DNA of 64,000 bases from Bacillus massiliigorillae (lineage in GTDB: Bacteria > Bacillota > Bacilli > Bacillales > DSM-1321): assembly GCF_000380245.2 (NCBI RefSeq), contig NZ_HG428741.1, positions 2,673,665-2,737,664 on the forward strand, given 5' to 3'. The notes beneath the pieces are model-generated. The model did no database searches. It was not told the origin of the DNA and was given only the letters and a program-made list of their open reading frames with translations. Of this stretch, positions 53,990-63,360 are shown piece after piece (positions within the stretch are counted from its first letter, which is position 1; each line of letters begins with the position of its first letter). The position numbers and the translations under genes were made by a program.

Positions 53990-54064
53990 TAATTATTCAA
54001 CCTCCAATAGTTAGTGTTCTTCTTTTGTCTTTTTTGCACCAATCCAAAAATTGGATTTTTAGCA

Positions 54065-54220
54065 AACAAAAAAGACCCTTGCCTGCACTTATAAAAAAGT
54101 ACAACGGCAAAGGTCTTGCTGAGCATAAAGTAAAAATTAATGCCAACAAAGCCGGAAGAAAAAAATTTCTACGAATTGACGACTTTGTTTTAGGGCGAAC
54201 CCTAACGCTACTCCCCTTTG
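54065..54220 (-). promoter_or_regulatory. yybP-ykoY manganese riboswitch
   Basis: Read on the minus strand, GGGGAGTAGCG at 54216-54206 opens the aptamer and GCTCAGCAAGACCTTTGCC at 54124-54106 closes it, the two hallmark segments of this class. AAGACCTTTGCC then pairs with GGCAAGGGTCTT (54083-54072) followed by TTTTTTG to make a terminator that overlaps the aptamer's 3' side. Mn2+ binding should block the terminator and turn on the TerC gene 76 bp downstream. Confidence 0.92.
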
Positions 54221-54317
54221 AAAAGGAACACTGTATTAATTTGTAATATCATTATATTTCATCATAAAATGTTTTGCAACACTTTAATAAAGAAATATTA
54301 AACTAGATTACTAATTT

Positions 54318-55862
54318 TTACTTACTTTTCTTTAAAAGGTTTAAGTAACTTTTTAGGAAACGAACCCATTTTCGTTGATTTCCATAAAAAGCTTCGATCA
54401 TATTTTTAAAATCATCGAATTTCCCATTATAAGGATACCATTGAATTTCATTACTCTTCTTCCCTGCATCCTGCATTATCGCTTTTTCATGGCAGAACAT
54501 ACGTAAACCCTGTTCACCATGATATCTACCAACACCACTTTGTTTTGCTCCTCCGAAAGGTAAATGATGATTTGCTACAGAGATAATGACATCATTGATT
54601 ATTACCGCTCCAGAAACAAGTTGTGAAGCTATTTGATTTGCTCTCTGTATATCATTTGACCATACACTTGCATTTAAGCCATACTCGCTTTTATTAGCTA
54701 AGTAAATTGCTTCTTGTTCATCCTTAAATGGAATAATTGGCATAATTGGACCAAAAGTCTCTTCTGAAACGATTTTCATATCATTCGTAATCGAAGATAA
54801 GACCATCGGTTGTAAGAACATCGAATCTTCATCCCAATCGGTAGGATTCTTCCCTGTTTCAAGAACCGCTCCTTTTACAAGCGCATCATTCACATGGTTT
54901 TTAACAATTTGAACTTGTGTGTGGAACGTCATACTTCCAACATCATGTTCTTTCGATGCCCCTTGTGTTAATGCAGCTACTTCTTTCTTTACTGCTGAAA
55001 TAAACGGTTCATAAATGGTTTCATCTACATATAGCCTTTCCACACTCATGCATACTTGACCACTATTCGTAAATGCTCCCCAAACTGCACCTTTAGCTGC
55101 ACGTTCAATATTAGCATCACGACAAACAATCATTGGATCTTTACCACCTAACTCTAACGTTACTGGAATAAGATGCTCAGCTGCTTGCTTTGCAATGATT
55201 TTCCCTGTAGCGACAGAGCCAGTAAAGAAAATATAATCTGGCTTCGAAGCAACGAGTGCTCCTCCTAACTCTTTGCCTCCATGAGCAAATTGCACCACAC
55301 CTTCTGGAAAACCAGCTCGTTCAAATAGCTCTTCCATGTATTTACCTACATAAGGTGTTATTTCAGATGGTTTAGCAATGACCGTATTGCCTGAAACCAA
55401 AGCGCTTAAAATCGGTATCATTGATAGTTGAAAAGGATAATTCCAAGGGGAAATCACAAGAACGATTCCCCTCGGCATATATTCCACATACGATTTCTTT
55501 CCGATAAAGACAATTGGTGTTTTTACTTTTTGCCTTCGTAAAATAGCTTCCGCACTACTCTCTAAAAATTTCAGAAAATCTAGGACTGGCATAATATCAG
55601 CAACGAGCGCATCCATTTGTACTTTACCAGCGTCTTTCGCAATCACATCCGTTGTTTGATCAAGTTCTTGCAATATTACATTACGTAAATTCGCAAAATA
55701 GCTCAATCTCTTAGAAAAATCCATGCGACTCCATGTTTGAAATGCTTGTTTAGATTTAGCAACGAATGAATCAACTTCTGTTACATCTGTTTCATTCATT
55801 GTATAAATATGCTCGCCAGTCGAAGGTGAGTATACATCCCAGTGCTCCTTCGTCTTAGTCAT
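54318..55862 (-). CDS. NAD(P)-dependent aldehyde dehydrogenase
   Basis: 514 residues of the ALDH superfamily. 'ISPWNYPFQLSMIPIL' and 'NTVIAKPSEITPYV' form the cofactor site, 'FFTGSVATGKIIAKQAAE' the Rossmann turn, 'VTLELGGKDPMIV' the general base glutamate, and 'FTNSGQVCMSVERLYV' the catalytic cysteine. 'EETFGPIMPI' follows. The C-terminus is about 30 residues longer than typical, ending in a basic stretch (QRKWVRFLKSYLNLLKKSK), perhaps membrane-associating as in long-chain aldehyde enzymes. AGGTGGG precedes the ATG. It follows the RND pump gene by 34 bp, probably as an operon. Confidence 0.88.
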   Translation of the reverse strand: MTKTKEHWDVYSPSTGEHIYTMNETDVTEVDSFVAKSKQAFQTWSRMDFSKRLSYFANLRNVILQELDQTTDVIAKDAGKVQMDALVADIMPVLDFLKFLESSAEAILRRQKVKTPIVFIGKKSYVEYMPRGIVLVISPWNYPFQLSMIPILSALVSGNTVIAKPSEITPYVGKYMEELFERAGFPEGVVQFAHGGKELGGALVASKPDYIFFTGSVATGKIIAKQAAEHLIPVTLELGGKDPMIVCRDANIERAAKGAVWGAFTNSGQVCMSVERLYVDETIYEPFISAVKKEVAALTQGASKEHDVGSMTFHTQVQIVKNHVNDALVKGAVLETGKNPTDWDEDSMFLQPMVLSSITNDMKIVSEETFGPIMPIIPFKDEQEAIYLANKSEYGLNASVWSNDIQRANQIASQLVSGAVIINDVIISVANHHLPFGGAKQSGVGRYHGEQGLRMFCHEKAIMQDAGKKSNEIQWYPYNGKFDDFKNMIEAFYGNQRKWVRFLKSYLNLLKKSK

Positions 55863-55895
55863 ATTCCCACCTGCTCTCTCATTTTCTTTTTTAGC

Positions 55896-58800
55896 TTAAT
55901 TATTATCATGATGAACGCTTTTAACCAGCTCTCGTAATTCACGAAGCTTTTCTTTTTCTATTTCAACGTCAACATTATCTCGTTCATCATTTATTTTTAA
56001 CTGTCTATTGAATCTCGCTTTTTTTCTTGTTTGTTTATCAAAGAAGCTATATATTATCGGAATAACAAATAACGTTAAGAATGTACTACTAATCAAGCCT
56101 CCTATAACCGTTATCCCCATCGGTTGATTCAATTCCGTACCTTCACCAATGCCTAAAGCAATTGGTACAAGACCAAGAATTGTCGTTAAAGAAGTCATTA
56201 ATATTGGTCTAGCTCTATCAAGCACAGAAGACACAATCGCTTCATATGAAGACAATCCCTGCTGCTTTCGCTGATTAATGTAATCAACTATAACAATCGC
56301 ATTGTTGACAACAATTCCTGCTAACACAATGATACCAATAATAGCCGTTATGCCAATTGGAGTTCTTGTTGTTGTTAATGCGATGGCTACCCCTATAATA
56401 AATAACGGTACACTAAACATGATAACAAATGGATATTTCAACGACTCAAACTGTGCTGCCATTACCAAATAGATAAAGATTATCGCCAAAATAAACGCTA
56501 AGCCCATTTGATTCGTAGCAGTATCTAATAATTCTTTATCACCGCTATAGACAAGTTCTGTTTGCTTAGCTAAGTTAACATCTTTAACGGCTTTTTCTAC
56601 TTGTTCTGTAACATCTCCAAGCGTTGCATTTGATTTATATTTAACAGTGAATTGAACAGCATCTTGATTATTAATACGTTGAATTTTTACCGGGCTTTCA
56701 CCTAAATAGAAATTCGCTACATCTTTTAATGCTATGAAAGTTCCATCTGTTTTTTTGATAGCTAAATTTCTTAGGCTTTCAATATTTTCAACAACATTTT
56801 GGTCATATTGAACAAGTACCGATTGTACATCACCTTTTGAATTTACAATTTGTGTTGCAAAAGCTCCCCTTGTTACATCATTTGTTATAGAAGCGATTTG
56901 TGCTGGAACAAATCCATGCTGTAATGCTTTTTCTCGATTAATAACAACCTGAACCTCTTCTACTTTATCACTCAAGTTCGTTTCTACTTCTGAAACATCT
57001 TTTAATGTTTTTAATTGTTTTTGAAGATTACGCACGCCTTCATCTAAACGATTCTTGTCTGTATCACGCAAGCTAAATGTTAATGTATTTGGTGCAGAGC
57101 CATGTGTAGACTGCTGTACAAATGATACTTCTGCAGTTGGATTTGTTTTCTTAGCAACTTGCTCCATATCCTTCTTCATATCATCTACTATACGAAATAC
57201 AGATTGATCTCGTTTGTCTAAGTCAACTAATTTCACATATATTTCAGCTCGATTGCTATCCGCATTTCCTCGGAATGAACCTTCTTGTGTTGAACCAATA
57301 TAGCTGACATATACATCTACATCTTCTACCTTCTTTAACTCTTTCTCTAAACTTGCTACAACTTTTTCTGTTTCAGAAATTGCTGTACCATTCTCTAATT
57401 CAACACGCATAGAGAAATACTCTTCATCAGTATTCGGTAAAAACTGTGTGCCTACAGTAGTAAGACCCAAGCCACCTGCAACTAGTAAAACAAACGTGAT
57501 GAGCAAGACGATAAAACGATGTTGCAATGACCACTCCACACTCCCCTTTAGCAGCATCATTGACCGTGATGCTTTTCGCTTCTTCTCGATATTTGTAGGT
57601 GGCGCCTTTAACCATCTACTCGCCATCATCGGTACTATCGATAAAGCTACGTATAAAGAAGCAAATAAACTAAAGGATATCGTTAGAGCAAACTCTAAAA
57701 ATAAATCGCCAATAATTCCCGAAATAAATGCTACTGGTAAGAACACAACAACTGTTGTAAGAGTAGAAGCTGTAATCGCTCCCCCTACCTCTTTCGCACC
57801 TTCTTGAGCAGCAACTTTAGGATCTTTGCCCATCGATAAATGACGGTATATGTTCTCAATCACAACGATGGAGTTATCAACTAACATCCCAATTCCGAGT
57901 GCTAATCCACCTAACGTCATAATATTTAATGTAAAGTTTGAGAAATACATCAATACAAATGTGACGATAACAGAGTAAGGGATAGCTATCCCGATAATAA
58001 TTGGGCTTTTCAAACTACGCAGAAACATAATTAAAATAAGCATCGCTAAAACGCCACCAATGACAAGCGATGATGAAATGTTTCCAATAGCTAAAGATAT
58101 GTAATCACCTTGATCAAATAAAATATCACTTTTAATATCTTTATATTGATCCTGTTTTAAAATCGTATGTAGTTCTTTTTGAAACTCTTCTGATACTGAA
58201 GCTGTATTTGCATCTGATTGCTGCATGACGCTAAGCAGAACAGATGGAACATTATTTGTCCTAGTGATAGTTTGATCATTTTGGCTGACTATTGCCACTT
58301 TACTAACATCATCGACTGTAATCTTAGAACCATTAATCGGATTTATTGCAAGCGTTAGCTTTTTTATATCATCGACAGATTGTAGGCTACTCATAATTCT
58401 AGTCGTTAAGTATTTACCTTTAGTTAAGACCTTTTCACCAGGCATACTGACATTATTAGCCGAAATAACACGTACAACATCACTTTGAGCGAGCTTATAT
58501 GTTTTTAATTTATCTTCATCTAATTCAATAGAAACCTGTTTCACTAGCGTACCAGATAAATTGACATTAGCTACTCCATTAACTTTCAATAACTGAAGCT
58601 TTAATTCATCTGCCAACTCTCGAAGTGCTTCTGGATTTGTATCTGAACTTAAAGTAAGCTGAATAATCGGAAACTGAGATGGATCAAACTTCATGAATCT
58701 AGGTTTCTCTACTCCATCTGGTAGTCTAACGCTTTCCAGACGTTGCAGAACATCATTCTCTACTTCATCTAGTTTCGTTGTCCAAGAAAACTCTAATAAT

Positions 58801-59072
58801 GTTAAATTCGCACCTTCCTGAGAAGTAGATGTTATATTCTTCAAGCCAGGTAAAGTCGAAAGATTCGCTTCTAATGGCCGTGAGACTTTTTCCGAAACTT
58901 CAGTTGGACTTGCTCCTTCATATGTAGTTACAACAACCGCAACCGGAGGATTAATATCAGGAATTAGCTTTAAAGGTATATTTAAAAGTGACACTGTCCC
59001 CAATACTAAAACAAAAATCATTGTAACTAGTGTGAAAATCGGTCTTCTAATGGAAAACGCACTAAGTTTCAT
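55896..59072 (-). CDS. swrC: RND efflux pump, SwrC-like (AcrB family)
   Basis: 1058 residues, the length of B. subtilis SwrC/YerP. It has two copies of the RND fold: helix 1 at about 10-30 with 'IRRPIFTLVTMIFVLVLGTVSLLNIPLKLIPDINPP', a periplasm-side docking and porter region, then helices from about 335, and the same again from about 540. 'GGLALGIGMLVDNSIVVIENIYRH' in helix 4 carries the proton-relay aspartate. SwrC exports surfactin and affects swarming. There is no adjacent membrane fusion protein, as is normal for Gram-positive RND pumps. AGAGGAT precedes the ATG. Likely cotranscribed with the ALDH gene. Confidence 0.9.
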   Translation of the reverse strand: MKLSAFSIRRPIFTLVTMIFVLVLGTVSLLNIPLKLIPDINPPVAVVVTTYEGASPTEVSEKVSRPLEANLSTLPGLKNITSTSQEGANLTLLEFSWTTKLDEVENDVLQRLESVRLPDGVEKPRFMKFDPSQFPIIQLTLSSDTNPEALRELADELKLQLLKVNGVANVNLSGTLVKQVSIELDEDKLKTYKLAQSDVVRVISANNVSMPGEKVLTKGKYLTTRIMSSLQSVDDIKKLTLAINPINGSKITVDDVSKVAIVSQNDQTITRTNNVPSVLLSVMQQSDANTASVSEEFQKELHTILKQDQYKDIKSDILFDQGDYISLAIGNISSSLVIGGVLAMLILIMFLRSLKSPIIIGIAIPYSVIVTFVLMYFSNFTLNIMTLGGLALGIGMLVDNSIVVIENIYRHLSMGKDPKVAAQEGAKEVGGAITASTLTTVVVFLPVAFISGIIGDLFLEFALTISFSLFASLYVALSIVPMMASRWLKAPPTNIEKKRKASRSMMLLKGSVEWSLQHRFIVLLITFVLLVAGGLGLTTVGTQFLPNTDEEYFSMRVELENGTAISETEKVVASLEKELKKVEDVDVYVSYIGSTQEGSFRGNADSNRAEIYVKLVDLDKRDQSVFRIVDDMKKDMEQVAKKTNPTAEVSFVQQSTHGSAPNTLTFSLRDTDKNRLDEGVRNLQKQLKTLKDVSEVETNLSDKVEEVQVVINREKALQHGFVPAQIASITNDVTRGAFATQIVNSKGDVQSVLVQYDQNVVENIESLRNLAIKKTDGTFIALKDVANFYLGESPVKIQRINNQDAVQFTVKYKSNATLGDVTEQVEKAVKDVNLAKQTELVYSGDKELLDTATNQMGLAFILAIIFIYLVMAAQFESLKYPFVIMFSVPLFIIGVAIALTTTRTPIGITAIIGIIVLAGIVVNNAIVIVDYINQRKQQGLSSYEAIVSSVLDRARPILMTSLTTILGLVPIALGIGEGTELNQPMGITVIGGLISSTFLTLFVIPIIYSFFDKQTRKKARFNRQLKINDERDNVDVEIEKEKLRELRELVKSVHHDNN

Positions 59073-59151
59073 ACACTAATCCTCTTTCTCAATCATTTTT
59101 TTCAGAAAATACTCCATAAATCAACTATAACTGACACAATTGTTGAATACA

Positions 59152-59192
59152 ACAAAGGTCAGCAAACAATTATATGTCTGCTGACCTTTTTA
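59152..59192 (-). terminator. Rho-independent terminator after the YvlD-like gene
   Basis: AAAGGTCAGCA (59154-59164) pairs exactly with TGCTGACCTTT (59179-59189). It is placed between the YvlD-like gene and swrC. Confidence 0.83.
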
Positions 59193-59211
59193 TTATGTTT
59201 CCTATAAGATT

Positions 59212-59544
59212 TCAATCGTCTTTTCCTCGAAGCGCACTTTGCACTAAGCTAAGAAGAATACTTCCGAGTAAAGCACCCCAAAACGATGAAACAGTGAAAC
59301 CGCTAATAAATTGAGAAGCAAGGAAGAATATAGCGGCATTAATAATAAATGAGAATAACCCAAACGTTAATAACGTAATTGGCAATGATAATAAATGCAA
59401 AATTGGCTTCACAAATATATTCAGTATACCAATAATGAAGATGGCGATTAAAGCTGTTCCATAATTATCAATGTATATTCCCTCAAGCACATAATCAATC
59501 CCAAGTAATGCAAGCCCGCTTATTAAGAATCGAATAATAAACAT
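59212..59544 (-). CDS. yvlD: YvlD/phage holin family (PF04020) membrane protein
   Basis: 110 residues and four membrane helices with short loops: 'FLISGLALLGIDYVLEGI', 'YGTALIAIFIIGILNIFVKPILHLLSLPITLLTFGLFSFIINAAIFFLAS' and 'FWGALLGSILLSLVQSAL'. This is the pattern of the YvlD group, often called phage holin family 4, of unknown function and linked to cell envelope stress in B. subtilis. There is no phage gene nearby. It is monocistronic. Confidence 0.75.
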   Translation of the reverse strand: MFIIRFLISGLALLGIDYVLEGIYIDNYGTALIAIFIIGILNIFVKPILHLLSLPITLLTFGLFSFIINAAIFFLASQFISGFTVSSFWGALLGSILLSLVQSALRGKDD

Positions 59545-59585
59545 ACCATTCCTCCATTTCCTGTATTGAGATGTATTGGTTGTAC

Positions 59586-60989
59586 CTATTGTATTGTATT
59601 ACTTACTTCTGTATGCTTATGCTTCGCTAATCCGATTTGCGTTAATCCACTGAAAATCGTTAGCAGTGGACATAATAAACAGAAGAAGGCAAATGGTGCA
59701 TACTCCATTGTTGGTACACCTAATACCCCCGCAATAAATACCCCTGAAACTCCCCACGGTACTAACGGATTAATAACTGTTCCAGTATCCTCTAAAGCTC
59801 TAGATAAAGTCTTTTTATTATAACCTAGCTTTTCATATTGATTTTCATACGTTTTACCAGTTAATAGAATCGACAAGTATTGCTCTCCAACAAAGAAATT
59901 AATCCCAATTGCTGTACAAGCCGTTGCCATAATTAAACGAAATGCATTCGTTAATACTTTCTCAATCGAACGTAATAAAGAAGGAATAATTCCTAGTAAA
60001 AATAGCAATCCACCCATACCTAATGCCAATAAGACTAATGAAACGGAAAACATCATGCTCTCGATTCCGCCTCTTGATAAAACCGAATTTAACTGCTCTA
60101 CATTACTGTCCATAACAAAACCTGAGAATAAAATATTCGCCATTTTTGAGAATGTTAGTGAACTATCAGAAATGAAAGCAATTACGACACTACTTACAAT
60201 TCCTGCTGAAAGAGTAGGAATTGCCGAAACTCTGAACATCGCTAGTATACATACAATAACAAACGGAATTAATGCTACTAAACTAATATAGCTATGTTCT
60301 TGTAACGCAGCTAAAAAAGTCGTGATTTCTTCTGTACTTCCACCCTTACCTGGTGAAATTACAAAGAAAATAATCGCTGTAATAATAAATCCTGGCACTG
60401 TTGTCCACATCATATTCTTAATATGCTCAAAGATTGGAACACCAACAGTTTCTGATGCTAAATTAGTCGTATCAGACAGTGGAGACATTTTATCACCTAG
60501 AAATGCTCCTGAAACAATTGCTCCTGCTGTAATAGCAAGTGATGCATCCATCGCAGAAGCCATTCCAAGAAATGCTACACCAATTGTCGCTGAAGTCGTA
60601 AAGGCACTACCAATACAAATACCAACAATTGAACAAACAACAAATACCGAAAAATATAATGGCATATCTGAAAATAATTCAAAACCATAGAACATTAATG
60701 TAGGAATTGTTCCACTCGCCATCCAACTACTAATTAACATTCCGATAAAGAAAAAGATGTATACCGCCCCAAGCCCTGATGAAGCACCTGTAATAATTCC
60801 TCTTTCAATATCTGAAATAGCTACTTTCTTTATCATACCGTAAACCATTAAAAGAACCATTGCAAAAATCATTGGTAAATGGGGTTGAACGCCTAAAACA
60901 ATAATACCGTAGCTTAACACGGCTAGAATAATAACCATAACAGTTGCTGCTTCCCATACAGGCAGCTTTAATTTTGCCGATTGTAACAT
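59586..60989 (-). CDS. NhaC-family antiporter preceded by a T-box
   Basis: 467 residues with about eleven to twelve membrane helices. 'GASSGLGAVYIFFFIGMLISSWMASGTIPTLM', 'SATIGVAFLGMASAMDASLAITAGAIVSGAFLGDKMSPLSDTTNLA' and 'GVFIAGVLGVPTMEYAPFAFFCL' are typical of the NhaC antiporter family. Na+/H+ exchange is the standard annotation. A T-box, probably tyrosine-specific, lies upstream, so amino acid transport (for example tyrosine, as proposed for YheL-type NhaC proteins) is an attractive alternative. GGGAGGAG precedes the ATG. Confidence 0.85.
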   Translation of the reverse strand: MLQSAKLKLPVWEAATVMVIILAVLSYGIIVLGVQPHLPMIFAMVLLMVYGMIKKVAISDIERGIITGASSGLGAVYIFFFIGMLISSWMASGTIPTLMFYGFELFSDMPLYFSVFVVCSIVGICIGSAFTTSATIGVAFLGMASAMDASLAITAGAIVSGAFLGDKMSPLSDTTNLASETVGVPIFEHIKNMMWTTVPGFIITAIIFFVISPGKGGSTEEITTFLAALQEHSYISLVALIPFVIVCILAMFRVSAIPTLSAGIVSSVVIAFISDSSLTFSKMANILFSGFVMDSNVEQLNSVLSRGGIESMMFSVSLVLLALGMGGLLFLLGIIPSLLRSIEKVLTNAFRLIMATACTAIGINFFVGEQYLSILLTGKTYENQYEKLGYNKKTLSRALEDTGTVINPLVPWGVSGVFIAGVLGVPTMEYAPFAFFCLLCPLLTIFSGLTQIGLAKHKHTEVSNTIQ

Positions 60990-61062
60990 AAAATAAATCT
61001 CCTCCCTAACTTAGAACTGCTTAACCATGTTGTATATAGGAGAAAAAGCATTTATAAAACAC

Positions 61063-61280
61063 AAAAAAGCCCTTCTCCACATAGGGACGAAGATGCTTCG
61101 CGGTACCACCCTACTTGGCAAGACGATGCTTACCCACTCATTGCTCATCTGTCATTTCAAGGCAGTTGTAATTCGTTCTTGTTTTCAGCTCGGATTCTCA
61201 CCATCCATCCGATCTCTTCTTGCTGCTTCAAACAAAACTACTGAATCTGCTAACAGATATTCTTTTTTACTTAAACGCTT
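61063..61280 (-). promoter_or_regulatory. T-box riboswitch leader, probably tRNA-Tyr
   Basis: On the minus strand the T-box motif AGGGTGGTACCGCG lies at 61112-61099. A terminator AAGCatCTTC...GAAGgGCTT with a T run follows at 61098-61063. Upstream are a stem I distal part GGATGGTGAGAATCC (61208-61194) and a likely specifier loop GAATTACAAC (61174-61165). TAC (Tyr; 61170-61168) is the best specifier codon, with Asn (AAC) or Thr (ACA) as neighbours to exclude. Uncharged tRNA should favour antitermination of the NhaC-family gene 75 bp downstream. Confidence 0.88.
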
Positions 61281-61430
61281 TTTAGCACTAAAGTATATGT
61301 ATAATTTACGAAAATATTGTGCTTTTGTCAAGAAAAAAATATATTAATAAAATTATTTCAACTTACTAACACTTTAATATACTAACGCAACAAGCAGAAA
61401 ATACTATATCACAATCTTCAACTCACCATA

Positions 61431-61478
61431 AAAAAAGAAGCCTTTCAAACAGCCTTAAGCTGTAGAAAAACTTCTTTT
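61431..61478 (-). terminator. Terminator after prfC
   Basis: AAAAGAAG pairs with CTTCTTTT, with an inner ACAGC-CTTA-AGCTGT stem. It is placed directly past the prfC stop on the minus strand, with T residues after. Confidence 0.68.
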
Positions 61479-61490
61479 AAATTTAGTTAA

Positions 61491-63074
61491 TTAAGCGTCT
61501 TTACCATCCATTGGATTATAAAGCTTCACATCAGGGTTCTTATCTTGGAACCAACGAAGTGCAAATTCATTCTCGAAAAGGAACGCATATTGGTCATAGC
61601 GATCTTTAACTAAAATACTACGAGAACTGTTAAGCTTCTCATCTACAACGTTGCCTTCCACCCAACGTGCCATCTTGTTTCCAACACGCTCCATGATAAC
61701 ATCCGTGTTATATTCATTCTTCATACGGTTTTCAAATACTTCGAATTGTAGTTGTCCTACAGCTCCTAATAAGTATTCTTCCATCGTTACCGTTTTAAAT
61801 AATTGAATGGCACCTTCCTGTACTAATTGATTAATACCTTTATGGAAGTGCTTTTGTTTCAATACGTTTTTCGCCGATACTTTCATAAAGATTTCTGGCG
61901 TGAACTGTGGTAGCTTCTCAAATTGGAACATCTCACGGCTAGTAGTAATCGTATCACCGATTTGATAATTACCTGTATCATATAAGCCGATAATGTCGCC
62001 ACCTACCGCTGAATTTACTGTTGCACGCTCATCCGCCATAAATTGTGTCGATGAAGACAAGTTAATACTTTTACCCGTACGACTTAAATTAACATTCATA
62101 CCTCTTTCGAATTTACCTGAACAAATACGTAAGAAGGCAATACGATCTCTATGCTTTGGATTCATATTGGCTTGGATTTTGAAAATAAATCCTGAGAAAT
62201 CTTCGCTACTTGGATCAATTTCTCCTGCAGAAGACATTCTTGGTTGTGGTGATGGTGCAAAATCTAAGAATGCATCCAAGAAAGTTTGCACACCAAAAGT
62301 TGTTAATGCACTACCAAAGAATACAGGTGTCAATTCACCTTGAGAGATTCGATCAACACTATATTCGTTACCCGCTTCATTTAATAATAGAATCTCGTCT
62401 AAAGTTTGTTCATATAGAGGTGAATCCTTCAACGGGTGATTATTTTCTATTTCACCGTCTTCATTTAATGGTAAATATCGATCATCACTTTCCGTTTTGA
62501 AAAGCTCAATACGATTATTGTAACGATCATAAATACCTTCAAAGTCTTTACCCATACCAATCGGCCAATTCATTGGGTAAGATTCAATTCCTAGTACTTC
62601 TTCCAATTCAGCTAGAAGCTCTAAAGGCTCTTTACCTTGTCGGTCCATCTTATTAATAAATGTAAAGATTGGAATACCCCTCATACGACAAACTTTGAAT
62701 AGCTTCATTGTTTGATCCTCGATACCTTTAGCCGCATCGACAACCATGACTGCACTATCAACTGCAGTTAATGTACGATACGTATCTTCACTAAAGTCTT
62801 GGTGACCAGGTGTATCAACAATGTTTACTTTACAGTCTTTATATTCAAATTGCATAACAGAAGAAGTAACCGAGATTCCTCTTTGCTTCTCGATTTCCAT
62901 CCAGTCAGATGTTGCATATTTACCTGTTTTACGTGCTTTAACTGTTCCAGCATCACGAATAGCGCCACCGAACAATAATAGTTTTTCTGTAATAGTCGTT
63001 TTACCAGCATCCGGGTGGGAAATGATGGCGAACGTTTTTCTTGATTGGACTTCCTTTTGAAGTGATGAGTTCAT
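61491..63074 (-). CDS. prfC: Peptide chain release factor 3
   Basis: 527 residues. The GTPase G motifs are 'SHPDAGKTTITEKLLLFGGAI' (G1), 'RGISVTSSVMQFEY' (G2), 'VDTPGHQDFSEDTYRTL' (G3) and 'TFINKMDRQGKEPLEL' (G4). Domains II and III follow ('VFFGSALTTFGVQTFLDAFL', 'MEEYLLGAVGQLQFEVFENRM'). It removes RF1 and RF2 from the ribosome after peptide release. The start ATG at 63074 is preceded by AAGGATG. Monocistronic. Confidence 0.95.
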   Translation of the reverse strand: MNSSLQKEVQSRKTFAIISHPDAGKTTITEKLLLFGGAIRDAGTVKARKTGKYATSDWMEIEKQRGISVTSSVMQFEYKDCKVNIVDTPGHQDFSEDTYRTLTAVDSAVMVVDAAKGIEDQTMKLFKVCRMRGIPIFTFINKMDRQGKEPLELLAELEEVLGIESYPMNWPIGMGKDFEGIYDRYNNRIELFKTESDDRYLPLNEDGEIENNHPLKDSPLYEQTLDEILLLNEAGNEYSVDRISQGELTPVFFGSALTTFGVQTFLDAFLDFAPSPQPRMSSAGEIDPSSEDFSGFIFKIQANMNPKHRDRIAFLRICSGKFERGMNVNLSRTGKSINLSSSTQFMADERATVNSAVGGDIIGLYDTGNYQIGDTITTSREMFQFEKLPQFTPEIFMKVSAKNVLKQKHFHKGINQLVQEGAIQLFKTVTMEEYLLGAVGQLQFEVFENRMKNEYNTDVIMERVGNKMARWVEGNVVDEKLNSSRSILVKDRYDQYAFLFENEFALRWFQDKNPDVKLYNPMDGKDA

Positions 63075-63360
63075 TTTCTACATCCTTATCTATAAAAAAA
63101 TCTAGCCGTTTCATAGCTTTAACTAATCGAATATAACATAGTTTCAATATCGTTGGCTATCTTTTTAGGATATGAAATTTCCATACAGAAAACAATTTCT
63201 TCTCGAAATTTTCATTTATTTTCTAGTATACCTCTTACTCTAACAATAATTTAATTTCTTCCCCATGAGCATATGAGAATAATTTCAACACTTTCGTTCA
63301 AACTACTTGTAGTCAATCTTCCCTTTCTTTAACAAAAAGAAAATATATTGAGGTGTTATC

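Noticed and set aside
59212..59544. Prophage interpretation of the holin-family gene
   Set aside because: No other phage gene is nearby and this family is mostly chromosomal YvlD-type.
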